Of a stretch of DNA of 64,000 bases, positions 7,954-16,812 are shown one piece after another. Position 1 is the first letter of the stretch. Every line of letters begins with the position of its first letter. A program made the position numbers and the translations under genes. Below the pieces are notes generated by a model, which saw only the letters and a list, made by a program, of their open reading frames with translations, was not told the origin of the DNA and did not search any database. Source of the stretch: Kaistella solincola (GTDB lineage Bacteria; Bacteroidota; Bacteroidia; Flavobacteriales; Weeksellaceae); assembly GCF_000812875.1 (NCBI RefSeq), contig NZ_JSYK01000003.1, forward strand, positions 62,001 to 126,000, in the 5' to 3' direction.

Positions 7954-8397
7954 ATGGCTAAAAAAGTCTTTAAAATGGTGAAGCTCCAAGTAAAAGGAGG
8001 AGCGGCAAACCCATCTCCACCGGTAGGTCCAGCTTTGGGTTCTGCAGGGGTGAACATTATGGAGTTTTGTAAGCAATTTAACGGAAGAACTCAAGATAAG
8101 CCTGGGCAAGTTTTACCTGTAGTTATTACAGTTTTCGAAGACAAATCTTTTGAATTCGTTATTAAAACTCCTCCAGCTGCTATTCAGCTTTTAGATGCTT
8201 CTAAGCAAAAGAAAGGTTCTGGTGAACCTAACCGCGCGAAAGTAGGAAGTGTATCTTGGGATCAGGTTAAAAAAATTGCAGAAGACAAGATGACTGATCT
8301 TAACTGCTTTACATTAGATTCTGCAATGACAATGATTGCAGGAACTGCCCGTTCTATGGGATTGAGAGTAACAGGAACTAAACCAACTAACGCTTAA
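7954..8397 (+). CDS. rplK: 50S ribosomal protein L11
   Basis: L11 forms the GTPase-associated stalk base together with L10 and L7/L12. The 147-residue protein has the N-terminal motif [20 protein letters not shown], the flexible linker and the C-terminal rRNA-binding domain ending MGLRVTG. It is the first gene of the rplK-rplA-rplJ-rplL run, with rplA 11 nt downstream. Confidence 0.98.
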   Translation: MAKKVFKMVKLQVKGGAANPSPPVGPALGSAGVNIMEFCKQFNGRTQDKPGQVLPVVITVFEDKSFEFVIKTPPAAIQLLDASKQKKGSGEPNRAKVGSVSWDQVKKIAEDKMTDLNCFTLDSAMTMIAGTARSMGLRVTGTKPTNA

Positions 8398-8408
8398 AAC
8401 CACAGAAA

Positions 8409-9101
8409 ATGGCAAAATTAACTAAAAAGCAAAAGGAAGCTTTAAGCAAAATAGAAAAAAACAAAATTTACAGTCTTGACGAAGCTTCGGCTTTGGTGAA
8501 AGAAGTAAACTTTGCAAAATTTGACGCATCTGTTGACTTGGCTGTTAGATTGGGTGTAGATCCAAGAAAAGCAAACCAAATGGTAAGAGGCGTAGTTTCT
8601 CTTCCACACGGTACAGGTAAAGATGTAAAAGTACTTGCTCTTGTAACTCCAGACAAAGAAGCTGAAGCTACCGCAGCAGGTGCGGATTATGTAGGTCTTG
8701 ACGAATATTTACAGAAAATAAAAGAAGGTTGGACGGATGTTGACGTTATCGTGACTATGCCTGCTGTAATGGGGAAATTAGGCCCGTTAGGTAGAATTTT
8801 AGGTCCACGTGGTTTGATGCCGAACCCAAAATCAGGAACTGTTACCATGGATATTGGTAAAGCAGTCTCTGAAGTAAAATCAGGTAAAATTGATTTTAAA
8901 GTTGATAAATACGGTATTATCCACGCAGGAATTGGTAAAGTATCTTTCGAGCCGGCTCAAATTAAAGAAAATGCAGCTGAATTAATTCAGACATTGATGA
9001 AATTGAAGCCAACTGCCTCTAAAGGTGTTTATGTAAGAAGCATCTACTTGTCTTCTACCATGAGTCCAGGTATTGCAATTGATACTAAATCTGTAAACTA
9101 A
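8409..9101 (+). CDS. rplA: 50S ribosomal protein L1
   Basis: L1 forms the mobile stalk at the E site and in many bacteria represses its own operon. The 230-residue product shows [19 protein letters not shown] and the signature [19 protein letters not shown]. Length is normal. rplJ starts 14 nt after its stop codon. Confidence 0.98.
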   Translation: MAKLTKKQKEALSKIEKNKIYSLDEASALVKEVNFAKFDASVDLAVRLGVDPRKANQMVRGVVSLPHGTGKDVKVLALVTPDKEAEATAAGADYVGLDEYLQKIKEGWTDVDVIVTMPAVMGKLGPLGRILGPRGLMPNPKSGTVTMDIGKAVSEVKSGKIDFKVDKYGIIHAGIGKVSFEPAQIKENAAELIQTLMKLKPTASKGVYVRSIYLSSTMSPGIAIDTKSVN

Positions 9102-9115
9102 TAATCTGTAAGACA

Positions 9116-9718
9116 ATGACAAAAGAAGATAAAGTATTAGTAATACAAGAATTGAAAGACGCATTACAGGACGCGAAAGTGGTTTATGTAGCAAGTCTTG
9201 AAGGAATGAATGCTGCTGCAACTTCTGAATTCAGAAGACAGGCATTCAAGCAGAATATTACAGTAAAGGTTGTAAAAAACACTTTGTTACAGAAAGCTTT
9301 GGAGCAAATTGAAGGAGTAGATTACTCTGAAATGTTCCCAACTTTCGTAGGTAACTCCGCTTTGATGATTTCTGAAACAGCAAACGCTCCGGCTAAGTTG
9401 ATTCAGGGATTCAGAAAAAAAGCTGAAATTCCTGCCTTAAAATCTGCTTATTTACAGGAAACTTTCTATGTAGGCGACGAAAACTTAGACGCTTTAGTAA
9501 GCATCAAGTCAAGAGAAGAAATGATTGGTGAAATTATCACATTGCTTCAGTCTCCACTTAGAAATGTACTTTCTGCGCTTCAGAACAAAGACGAAGCAAC
9601 AGGATCTTCAGAAGAAGCTGCTCCAGCAACAGAAGAAGCACCGGCAGAAGAAACTCCAGCTGCAGAAGCTGCTCCAGAAGCAAGCACTGACGCTACAGAT
9701 GCACCAAGTGCAGAGTAA
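9116..9718 (+). CDS. rplJ: 50S ribosomal protein L10 with acidic Ala/Glu-rich tail
   Basis: L10 anchors L7/L12 dimers to the ribosome. Residues 1-160 match the family (VYVASLEGMNAAATSEFRRQ, KVVKNTLLQKAL, and a C-terminal helix that should bind L12). The protein is 200 residues against about 165 in E. coli. The extra ~40 residues are almost entirely Ala, Glu, Pro, Thr and Ser, and look disordered. The tail is encoded by GAA/GCT/CCA-rich repeats, so it may have grown by slippage. It lies in operon with rplL. Confidence 0.96.
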   Translation: MTKEDKVLVIQELKDALQDAKVVYVASLEGMNAAATSEFRRQAFKQNITVKVVKNTLLQKALEQIEGVDYSEMFPTFVGNSALMISETANAPAKLIQGFRKKAEIPALKSAYLQETFYVGDENLDALVSIKSREEMIGEIITLLQSPLRNVLSALQNKDEATGSSEEAAPATEEAPAEETPAAEAAPEASTDATDAPSAE

Positions 9719-9772
9719 TTAGACTCAAAAAAAAATCAAAATAAATCGTTCAACAATTAAAACATTATTAAA

Positions 9773-10141
9773 ATGTCAGATTTAAAAAACTTAGCGGAAA
9801 CGCTTGTAAACTTAACCGTAAAAGACGTAAACGAATTAGCTGCTATTCTTAAAGAAGAGTACGGTATTGAGCCTGCTGCTGTTGCTGTTGCTGCCGGAGG
9901 TGGTGCTGCTGCTGAAGCTGTTGAAGAAAAAACAGAATTCGATGTAGTCTTGAAAGCTGCAGGTGCTTCTAAATTAGCAGTTGTAAAATTAGTTAAAGAT
10001 TTAACTGGTGCAGGTCTTAAAGAAGCTAAAGATATGGTAGATTCAGCTCCGACTGCTATCAAAGAAGGCATCTCTAAAGACGAAGCTGAAGCTTTAAAAA
10101 AACAATTAGAAGAAGCTGGTGCTGAAGTAGAATTGAAATAA
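9773..10141 (+). CDS. rplL: 50S ribosomal protein L7/L12
   Basis: This is the multicopy stalk protein that recruits translation GTPases. The 122-residue protein has an N-terminal dimerisation region, an Ala/Gly hinge ([19 protein letters not shown]) and the C-terminal domain with [21 protein letters not shown] strong terminator follows, so the operon ends here rather than running into rpoBC. Confidence 0.98.
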   Translation: MSDLKNLAETLVNLTVKDVNELAAILKEEYGIEPAAVAVAAGGGAAAEAVEEKTEFDVVLKAAGASKLAVVKLVKDLTGAGLKEAKDMVDSAPTAIKEGISKDEAEALKKQLEEAGAEVELK

Positions 10142-10158
10142 TTCTTAAAGCAACTTTA

Positions 10159-10190
10159 TAAAAAAACCGCCTATTTGGGCGGTTTTTTTT
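10159..10190 (+). terminator. Intrinsic terminator of the rplKAJL operon
   Basis: An A run and ACCGCC pair with GGCGGT and a long T run around TATTTG. This is one of the strongest terminators in the window. Confidence 0.9.
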
Positions 10191-10213
10191 GTTTTTAAAT
10201 CATTGATGAAAAC

Positions 10214-10248
10214 TGAAAAATTAGCTGCAATAACGGCAAATTTTTCCG
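10214..10248. repeat. AT-armed palindromic intergenic repeat
   Basis: GAAAAATTAGCTGC and the arm CGGCAAATTTTTCCG flank a short centre. A degenerate second copy (AAAAAATGCCC ... ATATTTTTCAG) follows at 10261-10294 and overlaps the stop codon of the DUF4130 gene. Confidence 0.6.
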
Positions 10249-10280
10249 TTTTCTAAAATTGAAAAAAATGCCCGAAAAGC

Positions 10281-11045
10281 TCAATATTTTTCAGTTAAAT
10301 ATTTCCAGTAACGCTTCGGCAACGATTGCACATGAAGTTTTAAATTTTTCCGTTCCGGAATATTGGTTTTGAAGAAATAACGCTGCCAAAGTTTTTGATA
10401 GTTCATTTCCTCTTCGTGCAAAAGGCTTCCCGTTTTTTTCAACTGAAAATTTTCGTCGAAGTTTGGTTCAAAAAACTGCGCCTCTTCTAAATCATAAAAA
10501 ACACCGTAACCGCGCCGAATATCGTAAATCATCCATTTCTGGTCCTGATAACGGTTTTTAAAATGGCTGATGATTAATGGTAAAACATTGAAATCCGGTT
10601 CAATCTTCGCAAAGTAAACTTCGTCCTGCAACTTTTCAAATCTTATGAAAGCATGCATCCGGTGCACTTCGCGGCTCATCGATTTGGTGATTTTGGCAAT
10701 TTCCATCATATCCGGATGCGCAAAATTATTCAGTATATTTTCCTTAGGAAATTCCAGCGAAAGCGCAACCGCTGAAAGGATAAGTCTTTCCGCATGTTCC
10801 TTTTCTGAAAGGTAAACGCGCAGCAGTTGTGAAACGCCTTTTTTGCCCAGATTTGCCTCTAATTTTTGCAGAACGCGTTTTGCTTTTTTTTCATTGGTGA
10901 TGACTTCATGCGTTTCCGAAAAAATCGATTCGGTTTGATGATTTTTTTTAGAAATAATTTCCGCAGGTTCGAACTTATATTCGTAAACTTCAAAAACTGC
11001 CGTGAAAAGGCCTTCGAAACTTCCGTCGTACAAAAGCGTCGTCAT
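10281..11045 (-). CDS. TIGR03915/DUF4130 family putative DNA metabolism protein
   Basis: This 254-residue protein belongs to the family that always accompanies the radical SAM protein encoded just upstream. In other genomes the domain is often fused to a uracil-DNA-glycosylase-like domain, which suggests a DNA repair or modification role; no activity is established. Typical features are the start TTLLYDGSFEGLFTAVFEVY, the HAFIRFEKLQDEVYFAKIEPDFNVLP-type core (His/Arg/Asp-rich) and the C-terminal YQKLWQRYFFKTNIPERKN-type segment, both only partly quoted here. No glycosylase domain is fused to it. Its ATG directly abuts the stop codon of the radical SAM gene with no gap, so the pair is translationally coupled. 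Confidence 0.88.
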   Translation of the reverse strand: MTTLLYDGSFEGLFTAVFEVYEYKFEPAEIISKKNHQTESIFSETHEVITNEKKAKRVLQKLEANLGKKGVSQLLRVYLSEKEHAERLILSAVALSLEFPKENILNNFAHPDMMEIAKITKSMSREVHRMHAFIRFEKLQDEVYFAKIEPDFNVLPLIISHFKNRYQDQKWMIYDIRRGYGVFYDLEEAQFFEPNFDENFQLKKTGSLLHEEEMNYQKLWQRYFFKTNIPERKNLKLHVQSLPKRYWKYLTEKY

Positions 11046-12305
11046 TTAAAAAAGCGTCAGTTGTTCCGAAAACGGATTCTGGAATTTTGATTTCATACCT
11101 TGCAAAATGATCTTCCGGAAGTTGAAATCATCGATGTATTTATTGAAGATATTTTGTGATTCAAATTCGATAAAATATTTGGCGCGGTTCGTCGCCACGC
11201 CCATTTTTTGCAAATGACCCAAATTCAGTTTCTGAAAAGTTCGCGCGCTTAAAATTTTAAACATTGATTTTCGCCCAATTCCGGGAACGCGTAATATCAT
11301 TTCTTTCGTCGCGGTATTGATGTTCACCGGAAATTGCTCGCGGTTTCGCAGCGCCCACGCGAGTTTCGGATCAACTTCCAAATCCAGGAAAGGATTGCTT
11401 TTTTCTAAAATTTCATCGGCTTTAAAGCCATAAAATCGCATCAACCAATCGGCCTGATACAGCCGGTTTTCCCGCAACATCGGCACCTGCGAATCGATGG
11501 AAGGCAATCTTATATCTTCCAGCATCGGCACATAACCGGAATAATAGACGCGTTTCAGCTTGAAATTCTGGTAGAAATGATCCGCGACTTTAATGATTTT
11601 CAAATCGGTTTCGTCCGTCGCGCCTACAATCATTTGCGTAGATTGTCCGGCAGGAGCAAATTTTGGGACATTTTTGAAGATTTTTTTCTCTTCTTTATAA
11701 AGGATGAGTTCATTTTTAATGTAACCCATCGGTTTAATCATCTGGTCGTGCGATTTTTCGGGTGCTAATAGTTTCAAACCTTTTGTGGTCGGAATTTCCA
11801 GATTAATGGAAAGTCGGTCAGCGTACAAACCGGCTTCTTTCATGAGTTCATCACTAGCGCCGGGAATGGATTTCAGGTGAATATAACCGTTGAAATTGTG
11901 TTCTGTACGCAGTTTTTTCGCAACGCGGACCAATCTTTCCATCGTGGTGTCCGCATCTTTGAAAATTCCGGAGCTTAAAAACAAACCTTCGATGTAATTC
12001 CGCCGGTAAAAATTGATCGTTAAATCCACCACTTCTTCTACGGTAAAAGCGGCTCTTTTAATATCGTTAGATTTTCGGGAAACGCAGTAGGCGCAATCGT
12101 AAATGCAGTGATTGGTCAGCAGGATTTTTAGCAGGGAAACGCAGCGGCCGTCTTCGGTGTAAGAATGGCAAATTCCGGTGGCGTGACTGTCGCCCAAACC
12201 GCCTTTGGTATTTTTCCGGTTACCGCCGCTGGAAGAGCAGGAAACATCATATTTCGCGGCATCAGCCAGGATTTCGAGTTTTTCTTGCAGGCGGGGAAAA
12301 TTCAT
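11046..12305 (-). CDS. Putative DNA modification/repair radical SAM protein (TIGR03916)
   Basis: This is a radical S-adenosylmethionine enzyme of unknown substrate. With the start at 12305 it has 419 residues, the usual family length. It has the cluster motif C67-x3-C71-x2-C74 (CIYDCAYC) and three further cysteines (C23 in VSCSSSGGNR, C46, C55) that could bind a second cluster or act catalytically. A C-terminal helix-hairpin-helix lies at about 328-352 (NINTATKEMILRVPGIGRKS) and is typical of DNA-binding proteins. A 17-codon longer frame exists, but a -7-like TAAATTTA at 12327-12334 lies within it, favouring 12305. It is cotranscribed with the DUF4130 gene, and the pair sits in reverse orientation between rplL and rpoB. 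Confidence 0.9.
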   Translation of the reverse strand: MNFPRLQEKLEILADAAKYDVSCSSSGGNRKNTKGGLGDSHATGICHSYTEDGRCVSLLKILLTNHCIYDCAYCVSRKSNDIKRAAFTVEEVVDLTINFYRRNYIEGLFLSSGIFKDADTTMERLVRVAKKLRTEHNFNGYIHLKSIPGASDELMKEAGLYADRLSINLEIPTTKGLKLLAPEKSHDQMIKPMGYIKNELILYKEEKKIFKNVPKFAPAGQSTQMIVGATDETDLKIIKVADHFYQNFKLKRVYYSGYVPMLEDIRLPSIDSQVPMLRENRLYQADWLMRFYGFKADEILEKSNPFLDLEVDPKLAWALRNREQFPVNINTATKEMILRVPGIGRKSMFKILSARTFQKLNLGHLQKMGVATNRAKYFIEFESQNIFNKYIDDFNFRKIILQGMKSKFQNPFSEQLTLF

Positions 12306-12557
12306 AAATTTTGCGGTTTTGGAGCGTAAATTTACGAAGGAAAAAAACGGTGACAAAAATTTTAATACTTATTTAACATAATAATTTAAACATTGATAAT
12401 CAGGTATTTAGCGTAAATTTTTTCCGTACTGTTTGGGCATTTTTTTCCAAAATTCTGCATTCATCGACTTTTAAAAATCAATTATTATTTTTGAAGTTTT
12501 AGTGAAAAATTTAACTTAAATTTATAACTTCGTAGCTGTTCTACAATTAGACAATAT
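12306..12557. other. AT-rich intergenic region before the rpoB promoter
   Basis: The first part of the ~600-nt gap between the divergent radical SAM gene and rpoB holds the presumed promoter of the minus-strand pair (12327-12334). I see no gene or repeat in the rest. Confidence 0.5.
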
Positions 12558-12588
12558 TTGCCAATCCCGCAAATAAAATGTATCTTTG
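12558..12588 (+). promoter_or_regulatory. rpoBC operon promoter
   Basis: TTG at 12558-12560 and TATCTTTG at 12581-12588 have spacing 20. Transcription should begin near 12595, which gives rpoB a 5' leader of about 300 nt. Confidence 0.8.
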
Positions 12589-12594
12589 CACTCT

Positions 12595-12813
12595 ATTTTG
12601 GCGCAAATAATTATACATCAGACCTTAATTAATTGATTTTCAACTCTTTCATTTTTTGGAAGAGGATTTTCCGTTTTCTATAGTCAGCAAATAATAATTT
12701 AGCCGAAATACAGTGAAAATATTTTGCATTACGTCGTGAAAAGATATACCGATGTTGCAGTTAGAGAGAGCTTCGAGGAACTGTGAGTGATAATTCTACT
12801 GATTGCGCCAAAA
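12595..12813 (+). ncRNA. Candidate structured leader RNA of rpoB closed by an 11-bp helix
   Basis: TTTTGGCGCAA (12596-12606) is perfectly complementary to TTGCGCCAAAA (12803-12813), enclosing about 196 nt. The helix can continue after a bulge through AATTAT / ATAATT. Inside are further possible hairpins, for example CTCTTTC/GGAAGAG and CAGTT...AACTG. The 5' arm starts about 8 nt after the -7 box, where the transcript should begin. No terminator directly follows, so a cis-acting leader is more likely than a free small RNA. It matches no RNA family that I recognise. Confidence 0.5.
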
Positions 12814-12901
12814 ATCACCTGTTAAATCACCCTTTTTTCCTGTTTTTCTTTCTGATATTTTGAAACAAAATATTTTTTAACCCTCATTCTTTAATTTTTT
12901 T

Positions 12902-15900
12902 ATGAGTAAATCTAAAGCAGTCGCTAAAGCTCAGGCTAATCAAAGAATCAATTTCTCCGAAGCAAAAGGGAAAATTGTGACTCCTGACTTTTTGGACATT
13001 CAGATCCAATCTTTCAAAGATTTTTTCCAGTTGGATACCCTTCCGGAGCAAAGACTCAATGAATCTTTGTACAAAACCTTTCAAGAAAATTTCCCAATTA
13101 CCGATTCCCGAAACAACTTCGTTTTGGAGTTTTTGGATTATTTGGTTGATTCCCCAAGATACTCGATCGACGAGTGTGTAGAAAGAGGTTTAACTTATTC
13201 AGTTCCTCTAAAAGCGAGATTAAAACTGTACTGTACAGACCCGGAACATGAAGATTTCCAGACTGTTGTACAGGACGTTTATTTAGGACCGGTGCCATAT
13301 ATGACGCCTTCCGGTTCATTTATCATCAACGGTGCAGAGCGTGTTATTGTAACACAGTTACACCGTTCGCCGGGTGTTTTCTTTGGTCAGACTTATCACG
13401 CCAACGGAACAAAATTGTATTATTCCCGTATTATCCCTTTCAAAGGATCTTGGATGGAATTTACAACCGACATTAATAATGTGATGTTTGCGTACATCGA
13501 CCGTAAGAAAAAATTGCCTTTAACAACATTGTTAAGAGCGATTGGTTACGAGTCTGATAAAGATATCCTTCAGATTTTCGACCTTGCAGAAGAAGTTAAG
13601 GTTTCTAAAGCAGCTTTGAAAAAAGTAGAAGGCAGAGTACTTGCTGCGAGAGTTTTGAACACCTGGTTCGAAGATTTCGTGGATGAAGACACTGGTGAAG
13701 TAGTTTCTATCGAAAGAAACGAGATCATCTTAGACCGTGAAACTGTTCTTGAAAAAGAACACATCGATATGATTATGGATTCTGGTGTGAAATCAATTTT
13801 GATTCACAAAGAAAATGCAAACGAATTTTCTATCATCCAGAATACTTTACAAAAAGATCCAACCAACTCCGAAAAAGAAGCGGTGGAATATATTTACCGT
13901 CAGTTGCGTAATGCAGATCCGCCAGATGAGGAAACTGCACGTGGAATTATTGAAAAATTATTCTTCTCTGAGCAGCGTTACTCTTTAGGTGAAGTTGGGC
14001 GTTACCGACTAAATAAAAAATTAAACCTGAATATCCCGGAAAAAACTGAAGTTTTAACGAAAGAGGATATTATCGCAATTGTACGTCACCTTATCGAATT
14101 GGTGAATGCAAAAGCGGAAGTAGATGATATTGACCACTTGTCAAACCGACGTATTAAAACCGTTGGTGAGCAATTATCAGGTCAGTTCAGCGTAGGTCTT
14201 TCCAGAATTGCAAGAACCATCAGAGAGAGAATGAACGTTAGAGATAACGAAATCTTTACTCCAATTGATTTGGTGAATGCGAAAACTTTAACTTCTGTGA
14301 TCAACTCGTTCTTCGGAACCAACCAGTTGTCACAGTTTATGGATCAAACCAATCCATTATCCGAGATCACGCACAAGCGTAGACTCTCGGCTTTAGGACC
14401 TGGTGGACTTTCAAGAGAAAGAGCAGGTTTTGAGGTACGTGACGTTCACCATACACACTACGGAAGAATTTGCCCTATTGAAACTCCAGAGGGACCAAAC
14501 ATTGGTTTGATTTCATCTTTAGGTATTTATGCGAAAATCAACAGTCTTGGTTTCATCGAAACTCCTTATAGAAAAGTAGAAAACGGTAAAGTTGACTTGA
14601 AGACTGCACCAGTTTACTTAAATGCGGAAGATGAAGAAGATCGTGTAATTGCGCAGGCGAATATCGAGATGAAAGACGACGGAACCATCAGCACTGACCG
14701 TGTGATTGCACGTTTGGATGGTGATTATCCGGTTGTTGAGCCGCAACAGGTTGACTTGATCGATGTTGCACCGAACCAGATTTCCGGTATTTCTGCGTCA
14801 TTAATTCCTTTCTTGGAGCATGATGATGCGAACCGAGCGTTGATGGGATCGAATATGATGCGTCAGGCCGTTCCGTTATTAAAACCGGAAGCACCAATTG
14901 TTGGAACAGGTTTGGAAAAACAGGTTGCTACAGATTCACGTGTTTTAATCAATGCTGAAGGAACTGGTGTTGTAGAATATGTGGATGCAAATAAGATCAC
15001 CATTAAGTATGACAGAACTGAAGATCAGGATCTCGTATCTTTTGATTCAGGAACTAAAACATATAAATTAACCAAATTCCGTAAAACCAACCAGAGTACA
15101 ACCATCACCTTGAGACCAAACGTAAGAGTAGGCGACAAAGTAGAAAAAGGTCAGGTTCTTTGTGACGGTTATGCGACAGAAAATGGAGAATTAGCGATCG
15201 GTAGAAACCTTACTGTAGCATTTATGCCGTGGAAAGGGTACAACTTCGAGGATGCGATTGTAATTAACGAAAAAGTAGTGCGTGAAGACTGGTTTACTTC
15301 AATTCACGTTGATGAATATTCACTGGAAGTCCGTGATACCAAATTAGGTATGGAAGAATTAACTGCGGATATCCCGAACGTTTCCGAAGAAGCCACTAAA
15401 GATCTTGACGAAAACGGTATGATTAGAATCGGTGCTGATGTGAAGCCTGGTGATATTATGATTGGAAAGATTACTCCAAAAGGAGAATCAGATCCAACAC
15501 CGGAAGAAAAACTTTTGCGCGCGATCTTTGGTGACAAAGCAGGAGATGTAAAAGATGCTTCGTTGAAAGCGGATTCTTCTTTAAGAGGAGTTGTTATCAA
15601 CAAAAAACTGTTCTCCAGAAACATCAAAGACAAAAAGAAAAGATCCGAAGAGAAATTGAAACTTGAGGAAATCGAAAATACGTACAAAGCGAAATTCGAT
15701 GAATTAAGAAATACACTTCTTGAAAAACTAGGAACTTTAGTTAACGGTAAAACTTCACAAGGCGTAAATAACGACCTTAACGAAGAAATTATCGGTAAAG
15801 GCGTGAAGTTTACTACAAAACTTCTACAATCTGTTGAAGATTATGTAAACGTAAGCGGCGCGGACTGGACTGTAGATGCAGAGCGTAACAGCTTGGTAAA

Positions 15901-16729
15901 ACAGTTGATCCATAACTATAAGATTAAATATAACGACATTCAGGGGATTAAAAACCGTGAGAAGTTCGCAATTTCAATTGGTGATGAGCTTCCTGCAGGT
16001 ATCATTAAACTTGCCAAAGTTTATGTTGCTAAAAAACGTAAACTGAACGTAGGTGATAAAATGGCGGGTCGTCACGGTAACAAAGGGATCGTTTCCAGAA
16101 TTGTACGTGAAGAAGATATGCCATTCTTAGAAGATGGAACTCCGGTAGATATCGTTTTGAATCCACTTGGTGTACCTTCCCGTATGAATATTGGTCAGAT
16201 TTATGAGACCGTTTTAGGCTGGGCAGGTCAGAAATTAGGATTAAAATTTGCAACGCCGATTTTCGACGGAGCAAGTTTAGACCAGATTACAGAGTATACC
16301 GACCAGGCAGGTTTACCAAAATATGGCAGCACTTACCTTTATGACGGAGGAACAGGTGAAAGATTCGCGCAGCCGGCAACGGTTGGAATTATTTACATGT
16401 TGAAACTTGGTCACATGGTAGATGATAAAATGCACGCACGTTCTATCGGACCTTACTCATTGATTACGCAGCAGCCGTTAGGTGGTAAAGCGCAGTTCGG
16501 TGGACAAAGATTTGGTGAGATGGAGGTTTGGGCATTGGAAGCGTTTGGCGCTTCAAATATCCTTCGTGAAATCCTGACCGTGAAGTCGGATGACGTGATT
16601 GGTAGAGCTAAAACTTACGAAGCAATTGCAAAAGGTGAAGCAATGCCTGAACCAGGTATTCCGGAATCCTTCAATGTATTGTTACATGAGTTACAGGGTC
16701 TTGGTCTTGATGTAAGACTTGAGGAATAA
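12902..16729 (+). CDS. rpoB: DNA-directed RNA polymerase subunit beta
   Basis: The beta subunit forms one side of the polymerase active-site cleft. The 1275-residue protein includes the rifampicin region [18 protein letters not shown] (from about residue 477) followed by [15 protein letters not shown]. The equivalents of E. coli Asp516, His526 and Ser531 are unchanged, so no common resistance substitution is seen at these sites. [10 protein letters not shown] and [12 protein letters not shown] are also present. The Bacteroidota length is normal. A highly expressed codon pattern resembles that of tuf. It is preceded by a long leader and followed after 83 nt by rpoC. Confidence 0.99.
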   Translation: MSKSKAVAKAQANQRINFSEAKGKIVTPDFLDIQIQSFKDFFQLDTLPEQRLNESLYKTFQENFPITDSRNNFVLEFLDYLVDSPRYSIDECVERGLTYSVPLKARLKLYCTDPEHEDFQTVVQDVYLGPVPYMTPSGSFIINGAERVIVTQLHRSPGVFFGQTYHANGTKLYYSRIIPFKGSWMEFTTDINNVMFAYIDRKKKLPLTTLLRAIGYESDKDILQIFDLAEEVKVSKAALKKVEGRVLAARVLNTWFEDFVDEDTGEVVSIERNEIILDRETVLEKEHIDMIMDSGVKSILIHKENANEFSIIQNTLQKDPTNSEKEAVEYIYRQLRNADPPDEETARGIIEKLFFSEQRYSLGEVGRYRLNKKLNLNIPEKTEVLTKEDIIAIVRHLIELVNAKAEVDDIDHLSNRRIKTVGEQLSGQFSVGLSRIARTIRERMNVRDNEIFTPIDLVNAKTLTSVINSFFGTNQLSQFMDQTNPLSEITHKRRLSALGPGGLSRERAGFEVRDVHHTHYGRICPIETPEGPNIGLISSLGIYAKINSLGFIETPYRKVENGKVDLKTAPVYLNAEDEEDRVIAQANIEMKDDGTISTDRVIARLDGDYPVVEPQQVDLIDVAPNQISGISASLIPFLEHDDANRALMGSNMMRQAVPLLKPEAPIVGTGLEKQVATDSRVLINAEGTGVVEYVDANKITIKYDRTEDQDLVSFDSGTKTYKLTKFRKTNQSTTITLRPNVRVGDKVEKGQVLCDGYATENGELAIGRNLTVAFMPWKGYNFEDAIVINEKVVREDWFTSIHVDEYSLEVRDTKLGMEELTADIPNVSEEATKDLDENGMIRIGADVKPGDIMIGKITPKGESDPTPEEKLLRAIFGDKAGDVKDASLKADSSLRGVVINKKLFSRNIKDKKKRSEEKLKLEEIENTYKAKFDELRNTLLEKLGTLVNGKTSQGVNNDLNEEIIGKGVKFTTKLLQSVEDYVNVSGADWTVDAERNSLVKQLIHNYKIKYNDIQGIKNREKFAISIGDELPAGIIKLAKVYVAKKRKLNVGDKMAGRHGNKGIVSRIVREEDMPFLEDGTPVDIVLNPLGVPSRMNIGQIYETVLGWAGQKLGLKFATPIFDGASLDQITEYTDQAGLPKYGSTYLYDGGTGERFAQPATVGIIYMLKLGHMVDDKMHARSIGPYSLITQQPLGGKAQFGGQRFGEMEVWALEAFGASNILREILTVKSDDVIGRAKTYEAIAKGEAMPEPGIPESFNVLLHELQGLGLDVRLEE

Positions 16730-16746
16730 TTTTAAATTTTAAATTC

Positions 16747-16811
16747 AAATTTTTCGGCCTTTTAGCCCGGAAAAAATCTAAAATCTAAAATCTACAATCT
16801 AAAATCTAAGA
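16747..16811. repeat. Palindrome and TCTAAAA tandem repeats in the rpoB-rpoC spacer
   Basis: An imperfect palindrome (ATTTTTCGGCC TTTTA GCCCGGAAAAAAT, 16748-16777) is followed by five heptamers of TCTAAAA type up to the rpoC start. The T-run comes first and the A-run last on both strands, so it does not resemble a terminator. Confidence 0.7.
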
Positions 16812-16812
16812 A

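Noticed and set aside
9525-9722. Plus-strand frame rich in Gln/Lys overlapping rplJ
   Set aside because: It is an alternate reading of the repetitive GAA/GCA codons of the L10 tail.
11046-12356. Longer start for the radical SAM gene at 12356
   Set aside because: The extra 17 residues do not match the family start, and a -7-like box lies inside them.
12595-12813. 6S RNA or another free small RNA
   Set aside because: No terminator follows directly and I could not fit a convincing single long hairpin with a central bubble; a cis leader of rpoB fits better, but this is not settled.
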